Part shown: one piece after another, positions 55,817-64,000 of the stretch
Layout: every line of letters begins with the position of its first letter
How positions within the stretch are numbered: the first letter of the stretch is position 1
Source of the DNA: Chlamydomonas sphaeroides
Lineage: Eukaryota; Chlorophyta; Chlorophyceae; Chlamydomonadales; Chlamydomonadaceae
Assembly: GCA_001662425.1 (NCBI GenBank)
Contig: BDDC01000014.1
Location: 7,204-71,203, forward strand
DNA length: 64,000 bases
Reading direction: 5' to 3'
Notes under the pieces: model-generated
Databases searched by the model: none
What the model was told of the DNA's origin: nothing
Seen by the model: the letters and a program-made list of their open reading frames with translations, nothing else
Program-made: the position numbers and the translations under genes

Positions 55817-55975
55817 ATGTGTACCCAGACGGAGTGGGAGGAGCGGCAGAATGCGGAGATGTTACCTGGGGCGCGGCGTGTGCATGGCACGCAAGTCTGC
55901 CAAGGCTGCGGCACTACATGGAGTGAGTGTCGCGGGGCTATGGGTGGGTGTCTGGGCGGCCGGGTGAATGGGTAG
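55817..55975 (+). other. Short open frame with CxxC pairs, doubtful
   Basis: A 52-codon frame begins MCTQTEWEERQNAEMLPG and contains VCQGCGTTW, which resembles a zinc-binding knuckle. A good donor-like GTGAGTGTC overlaps it at about 55922. No flanking exon was found, and the surroundings are repeat and pseudogene debris. It may be a remnant of a mobile-element protein or chance. Confidence 0.2.
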
Positions 55976-56060
55976 CTATCACCAGGAGGCTATCACAAGC
56001 AGCGGGGCTGCGCGGTGATATCACAGGCAGCGTAACAGCACGCTCCTGCTCATCCCCCTC

Positions 56061-56273
56061 CTAACCCCCCCCGACTGTGATCTCAAGGCTGCTCTTAACA
56101 TGCTGCTGCTGCTGCTGTGCCTCCAGCTGCTCGGGGCTGAGCGCCCGGCCTGCTTCCGCCCTGGCGGCGGCGATGGGCCGGGCGGCAGAGGCAGAAGGGG
56201 TGGTAGCGGCCGCCGCAAGCGGCCGCGACACAGCGAGAGCGGCAGCAGCGGCGACGGGCGTTAAGTTGTGCAT
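56061..56273 (-). other. Short Ala/Gln-rich open frame, doubtful
   Basis: A 70-codon minus-strand frame starts MHNLTPVAAAAALAVSRPLA, has an Arg/Ala-rich segment like a transit peptide, a (CAG)5 run, and ends LEITVGGG. It could be the first exon of an organelle protein, but no downstream exon was found on the minus strand before 55.7 kb. Confidence 0.25.
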
Positions 56274-56307
56274 TCCTGCCGTTGAGGCAAATCGGGCGGC
56301 AAATAAA

Positions 56308-56462
56308 GTCCGGCCCGTGGGGTGAGGGCACGGATGTTGGTGTGCCCGAGACCCCTCAAACAGTCCCGGCGACATCCGCATCATGACCGACTGCTTGCGT
56401 CTGGTCTGGATGGCCTCTTTTCCGGGCGGGTCATGCACCCATGCGCAGCTGGGAAAGGTTTT
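56308..56462. repeat. Dispersed repeat, copy B
   Basis: Same-orientation partner of 69-222. It starts at GTCCGGCCCGTGGGGTG and ends shortly after CATGCGCAGCTGGGA; sequence beyond both ends diverges abruptly. It sits just right of the decayed gene copy, in gene-poor sequence. Confidence 0.7.
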
Positions 56463-57509
56463 CATTGCGGTGCATTGCATTGCAGGGTGCGGACAAGCTT
56501 TCACTGTAGAACCAGCGTGGATATCAGAGGAATGGCATGCTGGTGGCGGCCGGCGACGAGTGCGGTCGTGCCATGGCGCGCGCTGGCGCTCTTGCGGCAG
56601 GGCACTTCGAAGCACGGCGCGTGCATGGCTTGTAATACAATCACGTTGCCTGCGCTATCGCTCGACACCCCCGTACCAGGGCCGTACGGCACGCGGGCAC
56701 GGTACGGCCATGTAAGGTATGTGCAAACAGAGGCGCCGTCACATCAGCCGGCGGCCAGCGGGCCAGCAGTAAGTAACGATGGAAGTCGCGAGGGCCAGAG
56801 CGTGGGCCGAGCACAGTGAAACTCAGGCGCCGAAGCGACCACGAGCATAGGCCCGAGCCCTGTTGTCGTGTGGATGATGAGCGCCAGTCCAGGTCCCGAC
56901 GTCCAGAGCCGGAGGCAGCGAGGGCCGGCCGGCGTCCTCGCCGCGTGGCGCGGCGGTAGAAAGCGTAGCCGCGCCCGGCATATCAGCGCGTCCAGTGCGG
57001 GCCAGCCTCCCGCAAACTCCTGGTCTGGGCAGGGGGGCTCTCCTCCTTGGCCTGAGAGCCCCACCGTGCCACCAAGCACGACGCAGCGCCTCAATGCTTC
57101 CACTCGCTAAGGTTTCAGACCGGCACACCTGACTTCTGCCTTGTTGACCGATGGGGGCCGCGGTATGAGCGATGGAAGCGTGCCGTTGGGGCCTTTGGGG
57201 AGATAGTGGGGCAGCGTGGGGAGACCGTGGGCTCCGTGGGAGACCGGAGGGGTAGATCGTGTATCAACAAGCTCTTCGCTTGGCTGCCGCCCCAACCTTG
57301 CCCACATATATGCTTGCTATCACACACTCTGCCACATTACCTTTGCAGAACCGATCAAGTAAACACTGAGTTCAGTTGTTATTTGCAGCTTGCCTGGTCC
57401 CAAACCTTACAGCAGGCACGTCCCCTCGTGCAAATGTTCTCGGCTCCTAAATAATGGTCAACAACTTGCCGGGCTAGCCTGAGCTCGGCAGGACAATCTC
57501 TTGGCGGCC
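56463..57509. other. Gene-poor stretch upstream of the OPR/RAP gene
   Basis: No splice-supported coding sequence was found. The last few hundred bases become AT-richer (57.28-57.46 kb) and probably contain the promoter and 5' leader of the OPR/RAP gene. No clear TATA box stands out. Confidence 0.4.
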
Positions 57510-60500
57510 ATGCACGCCTCGCAGCAGGTTGGCCTGCACAGCTTGTCGACAACACCATGGCCATGTATAAGAGGCGCTCGCCCGAAGAGGCGGAGCATTG
57601 CCTGGCTGCAACCCCTGCGCTGCGCCATCTCTACGGCCGCGCACCGTGCCCCCTCCGAGCCCAGCTTGGACCCTTCGGACAACGCCTGGGATCAACCTGA
57701 CAGGCGGCAGCCGGGGCCACGAGCCACTCAGGATGCTAGAGGCTCACCGCGGCACGGGGCGAGGGGGCCTGCCGTCGGCAGCGGCAACCCGCGCAAAGGT
57801 CCCAGCACCAACTCAGGCGGCGGCACGGTCAGAGGGAGGCCTCGCGTAGGCGGCCACGGACCTGCCAGCATCGTCGCAACCCCTCAGCCCAAAGCCTCAG
57901 GCACGGCCGCCCAGGGCTCGGGGGCTGCTGCCGCGGTTGTCCTGGTGGGGCGCAGCGGCCAACCGAGGACGGTCCGGTCCCCCGCGGCCGAAGCTCCCGC
58001 CAGCCCACTCGGCCGCCAGCCCAGCGCACGGCAGCACAGCGGCCGGCAGGCCAACAGCGATGACAGCGGCGGAGGTGCAGGCGCCGACGCAAGCCCGCAG
58101 CCGCCGCCCTTTCGCCGCCCCGGGCAGGCGGGTGGCGGCAGCGGCGGCCGGGGTGGCTCACCGGACCGGGCCGGCCGGCCGCCAACCAGTGGCGGCCGCA
58201 GCCGGCCAGGGCCTGCAGCACGCGGGCGGGGCGGCGGCCGCGCAGCCTGCGTCGCGGGCGGCTCCCGTCCCCCGGACCTGCGCCTCGTGGGCAGCCTGTC
58301 CGAGCTGACGGCGCTGGTGCAGGGGCCCTGGGGCGCCGCTGCCTGGGCGGCGGCGGGGACCTTGGTCACGTTGCGGGCTGCCTTCAACCTGGCCGCCAAG
58401 GTGGGTCAGGGTGCCGGAGTGCGTGGTGGCTGGCTGGCATGGCCCGTGGGCCTCGCCTGCTAGGGACAGCACTGCACGCTGCCAGCTGTGCGTCACGGGC
58501 GCTGCAGCCATGTGGGTTGGCCGCAGCCCCTCGAGCCTATGTTTGTTCTATCGACCCGTCGAGGATCAATTTGATAGCCTCTACTGACTGTAGCGGTCAA
58601 GACAGGACGGCTGGTTGGCCGGCTGCTCAACCTGCGTGCTATGATGCCGTACAGTGTATCCACGTGTCTTGCGGCCTTCCGTGCGGCGATCATGCCATGA
58701 GCCATGGCCCACTGCCACTCACCCGCGCCGCGCCCTTTGCTGCCCTTGCTGGTCACAGATGAGCGCCGGCAACGGCGCGAGCGCCCGGCCATGCCTGGAG
58801 TCCCTGTCCGCCGCCTACCTGACGATGGTGCCCCAGCTGCCGGACTCCTACTCGGCCGTGGGCCCGCTGTGGGCGTGCGCCAAGGCAGGCTGCTGGGATG
58901 GCGCGCCGGGCGAGCTGGTTGCGGCGCTGCTGCAGCGCCTGGCGCAGGACGGCGGCGCGCTGCTACGGCAGGACCGCCGCGGCCAGCACCACTCCAACCT
59001 GTGGTGGGCGCTGTCCGAGGCGCGGGAGCCGGCGCCGCAGCTGCTTCAGGCCGCACCGGTGGAGGCGCTGTGGGCTGCCAGCTGCTCCGTGCTGCCAGCC
59101 ATCGCGCCCGACAGCAGCCAGACTGGCATCAACCCCCAGGTCATCTCCAACCTGCTGCTGGCGTGCGCCCGGCTGAGGCTGACTTCGGAGCCGGTGCTAC
59201 GCCACCTTGTCGCCGGCCTGGCGCAGCTTCGGGCCGAGGCCAAGCCCCAGGAGCTGGCCAACTCGCTGTACGCGCTGGGCGAGCTGGCCGATGACTGCGA
59301 TTATAAGCCGCAGCTGGAGGACCTGCGGCAGCTGGCGGCGGAGGTGCGGCAGCGGCTGCAGTCCCGAGGCCCCTCCGCCTTCATCCCGCAGGGGCTGTCC
59401 AGCATGCTGCTCGGGTGCGCGAACATGCGCTACGGCGAGCCCGCCCTCATTGACGCGCTGGCGTCGGCGCTGGCGGCCAACAGCAGCAGCTGCGGACCGC
59501 AGGGGCTAGCCTTGTCGCTGTACGCGCTGGGCGAGCTGGCCGATGACTGTGACTACCAGCCCAGGCAGCAGGACGTGCAGCAGCTGGCGGCGGCGGTGCA
59601 ACAGCTGCTGCTGTCTCGCGGCCCCGCCGCCTTCATCCCGCAGGAGCTATCCAACATGCTGCTGGGCTGCGCCAACATGATGTACGGCGAGCCGGAATTC
59701 GTCAACGGCGTGGCGTCAGCCCTGGCGGCGACCAGCAGCAGCGCCGGCCCGCAGGCGCTGGCCAACACGCTGTACGCGCTGGGCGAGCTGGCCGATGATT
59801 GCGGCCACCAGGCGCAGCAGCAGGTCCTGCAGCAGCTGGCTGCCGAGGTGCAACGGCAGCTGCAGGCCCAGGGCCCCACCGCCTTCATCCCCCAGGAGCT
59901 GTCCAACATGCTGCTGGGCTGCGCCAAGCTGCGCTACGGCGAGCCGGAGTTCGTCAAGGGCGTGGCGTCGGCGCTGGCGGCCAACAGCCGCGCCGCTGTG
60001 CCGCAGGCGCTGGCCAACTCCCTGTGGGCCCTGGCGCTGCTGGCCCCGGACGCCGGCAAGCCGCTGCAGGCGGTCGTCAGCGCGCTGGCGCAGGAGTGCC
60101 TGGACCGCCGCTTCGCAGGCTTCAGTGCGCAAGAGCTGAGCGGCACCGTCTGGGGCCTGGCCAAGATGGGCTTCGCTGACCACGGCTGCTACGCGGCCGC
60201 CGTCGACGCGGCCGCGCTCCCGTCCGCCATGCTCGGCGCCACCAGCCAGAGCTGGGCCACCCTGTGGTACGCGCTGGCGCTGGCGCGGCACCTGCCGTCC
60301 GACAGACTGCTGGCGCGCATCGCCGAGGCTGCGGCGGCGGAGGGGGCGCTCGCAGCGGCCGACGCGCAGTCCTGCTCGAACCTGCTTTGGGCGCTGGCCG
60401 ACCTTTACCTGTACGACGAGCGGCTGGTGGGCATCCTGGCGGCGCGGCTGGCGCAGCTGCTTCGCGAGGCGCCGGGCGAGGTGTCCGGGCAGTCGCAGGC

Positions 60501-61179
60501 CAACTGCCTGTGGGCGCTGGCGGTCATGGGCCCGGCGGCGCTGGCGGCCCACGCCGGGCTGGTGCAGGCGATGCAGGCGGAGACGGCGCGGCGGTGGGAG
60601 CGCGACGGCGCCGCCGCCTTCAACGGCGAGGAGCTGCTGCAGCTGTGGCAGGCGCAGCTCGAGGGTGCGGCAGCCGGCGGCGACGGCGCCGCCGCCGGCC
60701 TGCAGCCGCAGCCCGGGTCGCTGCTCGCGGCCGCTCGCGGCTCCGCAGAGGCGGCGCTGGCCAACTGCGCCGCGTCCAACCTGCAGCGACACGTGGCGGC
60801 GGCTGCGGAGGAGATGCTCCGGCGGCGCGCCGCCGAGGGCGGCGGCGCGCCGCCTGGCGCCGTGCTCAGCGAGGTGCTGGTGCCAGAGCTGTGCACGTCG
60901 GCGGACGTGGTGGTGGAGCTGCGGGGCGCTGCGCCCGGCAGCGTGAGGCGTGTGGCGGTGGAGGTGGACGGACCCGGCCACTTTTTCGACAACCAGCCCG
61001 GCAGCCGGCGCAAGGACGGCGCCACGCAGCTGCGCGACCGGCAGCTGGCGCGGGTGTTTGGGCCGGGGAACTTCGTGTGCGTGCCGTACTGGGACTGGAA
61101 GGGGCTGAGGGCCACCGACGAGCGCGTGGCCTACATGGAGGCCAAGCTGGGGCTGCGGACGGACCGGGGCGGCATGTGA
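57510..61179 (+). CDS. OPR-type repeat protein with C-terminal RAP domain (organelle RNA factor)
   Basis: Predicted nucleus-encoded factor acting in chloroplast or mitochondrion on a specific transcript (maturation, stability or translation), as known for chlorophyte octotricopeptide-repeat and RAP proteins. Two exons, 57510-58400 and 58759-61179, join in frame to 1,103 residues. The N-terminus (MHASQQVGLHSLSTTPWPCI, then RGARPKRRSIAW) looks like a targeting peptide, followed by about 200 residues of Gly/Pro/Arg disorder. Helical repeats begin around residue 260 (LVGSLSELTALVQGPWGAAA) and continue to about 920, with repeated PQxLANSLYALGELADDC and FIPQELSNMLLGCA units. Three full 84-residue units are nearly identical. 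The C-terminus has the RAP fold (about residues 1025-1085): VAVEVDGPGHFFDN, LRDRQLARVFGPG, VPYWDWKGL, YMEAKLGL. Target RNA cannot be told from sequence. Confidence 0.85.
59266..60021 (+). repeat. Three tandem 252-bp coding repeats
   Basis: The phrase CTGTACGCGCTGGGCGAGCT begins at 59266, 59518 and 59770, with a diverged fourth start (CTGTGGGCCCTGGC) at 60022, so the period is exactly 252 bp or 84 codons. Each unit encodes two or more helical-hairpin repeats of the OPR/RAP protein. Similarity at nucleotide level indicates recent amplification. Confidence 0.9.
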
Positions 61180-61596
61180 GGGGGTTCCGTGCTCGTGCAT
61201 GGATGGGCGCTTTGTTTCGCGGGAAGTATGTACGTACTACTTGTTTTGAGTGTGCGCGACGGTGTTAACGTGGCTGAGTACTCGCGACGCGTGCGCGCTT
61301 CTTTGTTGATGGGGTGGGATGTGCCGTTGGGGCGATTGTCCTTTGCGAAACTGCGTGTGTGGACCCGGCCGGCACGTGCTGGAGAGGTCCTCGGGGGTGA
61401 CGACGGTCTGGTACCGGTAGGTGTCCAGCTAGGGGTTTTGCTTCGTTGTTTTTTTAGCTGGCACGGGTGAACTGGGGTGAGCTGGCACGGACGGGCACGA
61501 ACCCCGTGTTGAGCCCTATGCTGCGACCGCGCTGGCCCCTCCTGGTTTAGGAATCGGTTGTCGCGGGGGGGGGGGGGGTGGGAAAGGGTTTTCCCG
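61180..61596. other. 3' flank of the OPR/RAP gene
   Basis: Sequence after the stop codon is rich in G and T and probably the 3' untranslated region. It ends in a run of about fourteen G (61565-61578) just before the assembly gap. No further gene was recognised. Confidence 0.45.
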
Positions 61597-61957
61597 NNNN
61601 NNNNNNNNNNNNNNNNNNNNNNNNNNNNNNNNNNNNNNNNNNNNNNNNNNNNNNNNNNNNNNNNNNNNNNNNNNNNNNNNNNNNNNNNNNNNNNNNNNNN
61701 NNNNNNNNNNNNNNNNNNNNNNNNNNNNNNNNNNNNNNNNNNNNNNNNNNNNNNNNNNNNNNNNNNNNNNNNNNNNNNNNNNNNNNNNNNNNNNNNNNNN
61801 NNNNNNNNNNNNNNNNNNNNNNNNNNNNNNNNNNNNNNNNNNNNNNNNNNNNNNNNNNNNNNNNNNNNNNNNNNNNNNNNNNNNNNNNNNNNNNNNNNNN
61901 NNNNNNNNNNNNNNNNNNNNNNNNNNNNNNNNNNNNNNNNNNNNNNNNNNNNNNNNN
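61597..61957. other. Assembly gap (N run, 361 bases)
   Basis: Unresolved bases directly after a poly-G run and AAAGGGTTTTCCCG. Homopolymer context probably caused the break. Any reading frame through it is meaningless. Confidence 0.99.
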
Positions 61958-62405
61958 GTGGGTAGAGCGGTGCATGATCGAACAGGGCTTGCCTGATGCA
62001 GCGTTGCGTGGCGCGGTGTGGAGGGTGCGTGCTTCGAGACGAGGTGCGCGCGGACGAGCGCTCCACCCATGAGCGCGCGTAGTGTGGCAGAGCGCAATCA
62101 CGCCAGCGTGCTGTGCTTGTGTGAGGGGTCAGCATAGGGGCTTGTGAGGGGTCAGCATAGGCGCTTGCGGCAGGGGGGGTGGCGCTGCGGCGTGTGGGGC
62201 AGCGCAGCCACGTCCGGCAGAGTCCGAGGTGATCGCGGAGTGTTACACGGTCCGACACCAACCCATCCGCCCTTCCCCAGCGAGCTGCATCCTTGCTGCC
62301 GGGCACTGCAGCGCTCTCGTGAGGGACTCTGGAGGCGCGCGCGTACTGCTGCCGCGCTCCACGCCTCGCAGCCGCTCTCCCGTGGGTCTTGCGTGGGTGT
62401 TGGCG
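61958..62405. other. Intergenic 3' flank, short direct repeat
   Basis: Downstream of the minus-strand gene at 62406. Two copies of TGTGAGGGGTCAGCATAGG lie in tandem at about 62120-62161. No gene recognised. Confidence 0.5.
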
Positions 62406-62930
62406 CTACAGCGGACCCACGCTGGGGGTGCCGCCCACGCCCGCCGCGCTTGAGCCGCCCAGCACGGGCGCGATCGGCGTGCTCTGCGTCGGTAGCGACG
62501 TGGCCGAGCGGCTGTCGATGCCGCCCGACAGCCCGTCGCCCGTGACATCCTGGTACGAGTACTGCGGGGGGAGACAGGAGGGCACGCGTGGGGCAGCGGC
62601 CACGGGGTCGCTTTGCATCCGAGGCCCGCTCCGCGCGCCGCTTCCGCGCAGCGATCAGGGGACCGCGCATGGGGCCCTGCGCGGCACAGCACCGCAACAC
62701 CGCTCGCCATCCCAAGACCTCCCACCCCTCCCAACGAAAGGCCCCGCTCCCGCCGGACCTGGTACTCGTCGCCGTACGCGTACTCGAGCGCATCCGCGGC
62801 GCTGGTGCCTGCGCCGCCCGCCGTCGGCGCCGCCGCCCCGTTGCTGCGCTGCACCGCACCCGCGGCGCCGGCACGGCCGCCGGGCGCCGCGCCGCCTCGC
62901 GCATCTCCTGCGCCTCCCCCTGCCCCTGCC

Positions 62931-62992
<62 letters not shown>

Positions 62993-63586
62993 CGCCGGCG
63001 CAGCCTTGGCGGTCTTAGGCAGCGGCGGCCCCACCACCCTGTCCAGTGTGGCCACGACGCCCTGCTCGGCCGTGGCGGTGCCGGCGAACACCGTCTTGCG
63101 CTGCCCCAGCCCGTACCGCGTCACGGTGAACCGCGTGTCGCCGGACAGCAGCCTCCTGCGAGGGGCCCCCCGGCGCCAGGGCGGCAGCCTGCGCCCGGGC
63201 CGCCGGCGGGTTGGCCGAGGCTGCGGGGCCGTGCCGTCGGGGTCCTTGGGCTGTTGGGTGCTGCGGTGGTGGTCTTGTGTGAGCGTCCGGGCGAGGGCGC
63301 TTGCGGCGCTGTCGGGATCGCCATGTGGGACTGGGTGGCTGGAGGGGAGGGCTGCGGCTGGGGCGGCCGCGGGCCGGTGTGCGATGCCGGCGGGGGGCGG
63401 GGGGAGCTGCCGGCCTGCGGCGCCGGGCGACAGGGTGGGCAGCAGCAGCGCGGCGGACAGCAGCAGCGGCAGCGCCGCGAGCAGCAGCCGCGGCGGGTGC
63501 CGGCAGAGGCTGCGGTGCTGCTGTCGGCGCGCAGCATGTGCTGCGCGCCGCAGGGCTGCTCGGGCTGCAAAGCGGGGGCACGGCAT
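62406..63586 (-). CDS. Putative signal-anchor or secreted protein with polyglycine tract, unknown
   Basis: Two exons, 62759-63586 and 62406-62561, join at a phase-0 GT-AG junction to 327 residues. The N-terminus is basic (MPCPRFAARAALRRAAHAAR) and is followed by a hydrophobic stretch, PPRLLLAALPLLLSAALLLP, that would act as a signal anchor or long signal peptide; an organelle-targeting reading is also possible. Then come a Pro/Ala/Arg linker, a compact, likely folded segment (DTRFTVTRYGLGQRKTVFAG and EQGVVATLDRVVGPPLPK), and a run of about twenty glycines. The C-terminus is Ser/Gly/Ala-rich, with YSYQDVTGDGLSGGIDSRSA. I do not recognise the family. An in-frame extension upstream of the chosen ATG exists (to 63763), so the start is uncertain. 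Confidence 0.5.
62928..62998 (-). repeat. GGC/CCG trinucleotide run encoding polyglycine
   Basis: An uninterrupted series of about twenty CCG-type triplets on the plus strand, read as GGC on the minus strand, encodes the glycine run of the gene at 62406-63586. Likely length-variable between strains and error-prone in assembly. Confidence 0.85.
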
Positions 63587-64000
63587 GCCCGTGGTGAACG
63601 AGGGAGGGAGGGAGGCACAGGTCGTGCGAGCAGGGTTGCAGGACAAGCAGCCGTGGGCCCGCCTTGACGGCCCGTCAACAATCCAACCGCCAGCCCTGGC
63701 TGCGCGCCCCGTACCGGTGCCCGTGCCCCGGTGCCCACCCACAAGCCACTCACGAGCGCACAACGCAAGCGGCGCCTTGCGGGCAGCGCTGCGGCGTGCT
63801 GCGGCCTTGCGGCAGCCCTGCCTCTCGCGACCCGACGCGACCCCATCTATTCATGCCAACACCACGGCAACCGCACAAACGGCCTGAGCTACCGAAGGTA
63901 CGCAAGACGAGCAATAACCGCGTCACGACGACAGCTTGCTGAGAAGGGGCCCCCGCTGGGCCAAGACGCTACCCAACAGTGGGCCATACCCCCCCCCCCC
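63587..64000. other. Upstream flank and window edge
   Basis: Sequence upstream of the putative signal-anchor gene becomes AT-richer near 63.84-63.94 kb, as expected for a promoter. The window ends in a run of at least ten C, which may be an assembly or contig edge. Confidence 0.4.

Noticed and set aside
59716..61200. Minus-strand open frame of 494 codons
   Set aside because: Exact antisense of the OPR/RAP exon, whose plus-strand repeats and RAP domain are unambiguous.
62613..63887. Plus-strand open frame of 424 codons with long proline run
   Set aside because: It is the complement of the polyglycine gene; the minus strand gives a signal anchor and a clean phase-0 splice junction, the plus strand gives only low complexity.
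1..64000. tRNA, rRNA or bacterial operon content
   Set aside because: No cloverleaf or rRNA core sequence was recognised, and all supported genes are intron-containing eukaryotic genes.

Overview
The window reads as nuclear DNA of a green alga (Chlorophyta). It is very GC-rich, and its genes are split into many short exons by GT-AG introns (plus several GC-AG introns) of about 70 to 600 bp. Proteins are swollen with Ala, Gly, Pro and Ser tracts. Protein families fit the green lineage: a TORTIFOLIA1/SPIRAL2-type microtubule protein, expansin-like double-psi beta-barrel proteins, and an OPR/RAP organelle RNA factor. TGTAA motifs, the Chlamydomonas-type poly(A) signal, lie downstream of several genes. 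I cannot name the species. Exon boundaries given below were worked out by hand from splice sites and reading frame; the exon sets listed for the MATE, MCM6, expansin, WDR89, 45.2 kb, 46.2 kb, channel, OPR/RAP and 62.4 kb genes all close in frame.

Layout. 0-1.6 kb: repeat-rich, no supported gene. 1.6-6.7 kb (+): chloroplast-type MATE transporter. 7.9-14.2 kb (-): TOR1/SPIRAL2-like microtubule-associated protein, divergent from MCM6 (15.2-21.2 kb, +). 22.4-26.5 kb: head-to-head inverted pair of expansin-like genes sharing a 0.5 kb bidirectional promoter; the left copy is interrupted by an N gap. 27.6-42.1 kb (-): one very large, unrecognised coiled-coil/low-complexity gene. 42.7-45.0 kb (-): WDR89-like WD40 protein. 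45.2-46.0 kb (-): a small four-exon gene of unknown function, divergent from a Ser/Ala-rich gene at 46.2-48.7 kb (+). 50.3-54.2 kb (-): a pentameric (Cys-loop family) ligand-gated ion channel. 54.7-57.5 kb: a decayed duplicate of the 46.2 kb gene and a dispersed repeat also present at the left edge. 57.5-61.2 kb (+): OPR/RAP protein. 62.4-63.6 kb (-): putative signal-anchor protein with a polyglycine tract. Two N gaps (22,837-23,329 and 61,597-61,957) interrupt the assembly.

The genes do not form one pathway. They are ordinary eukaryotic neighbours: replication (MCM6), cytoskeleton (TOR1-like, possibly the giant coiled-coil gene), cell wall (expansins), membrane transport (MATE, ion channel), chromatin/WD40 scaffold (WDR89) and organelle gene expression (OPR/RAP). 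The most interesting items are the algal pentameric channel, the near-identical inverted expansin pair, the recurrent GC-AG introns, the in-gene 252-bp repeat amplification in the OPR/RAP gene, and the partial duplication that flanks the channel gene.
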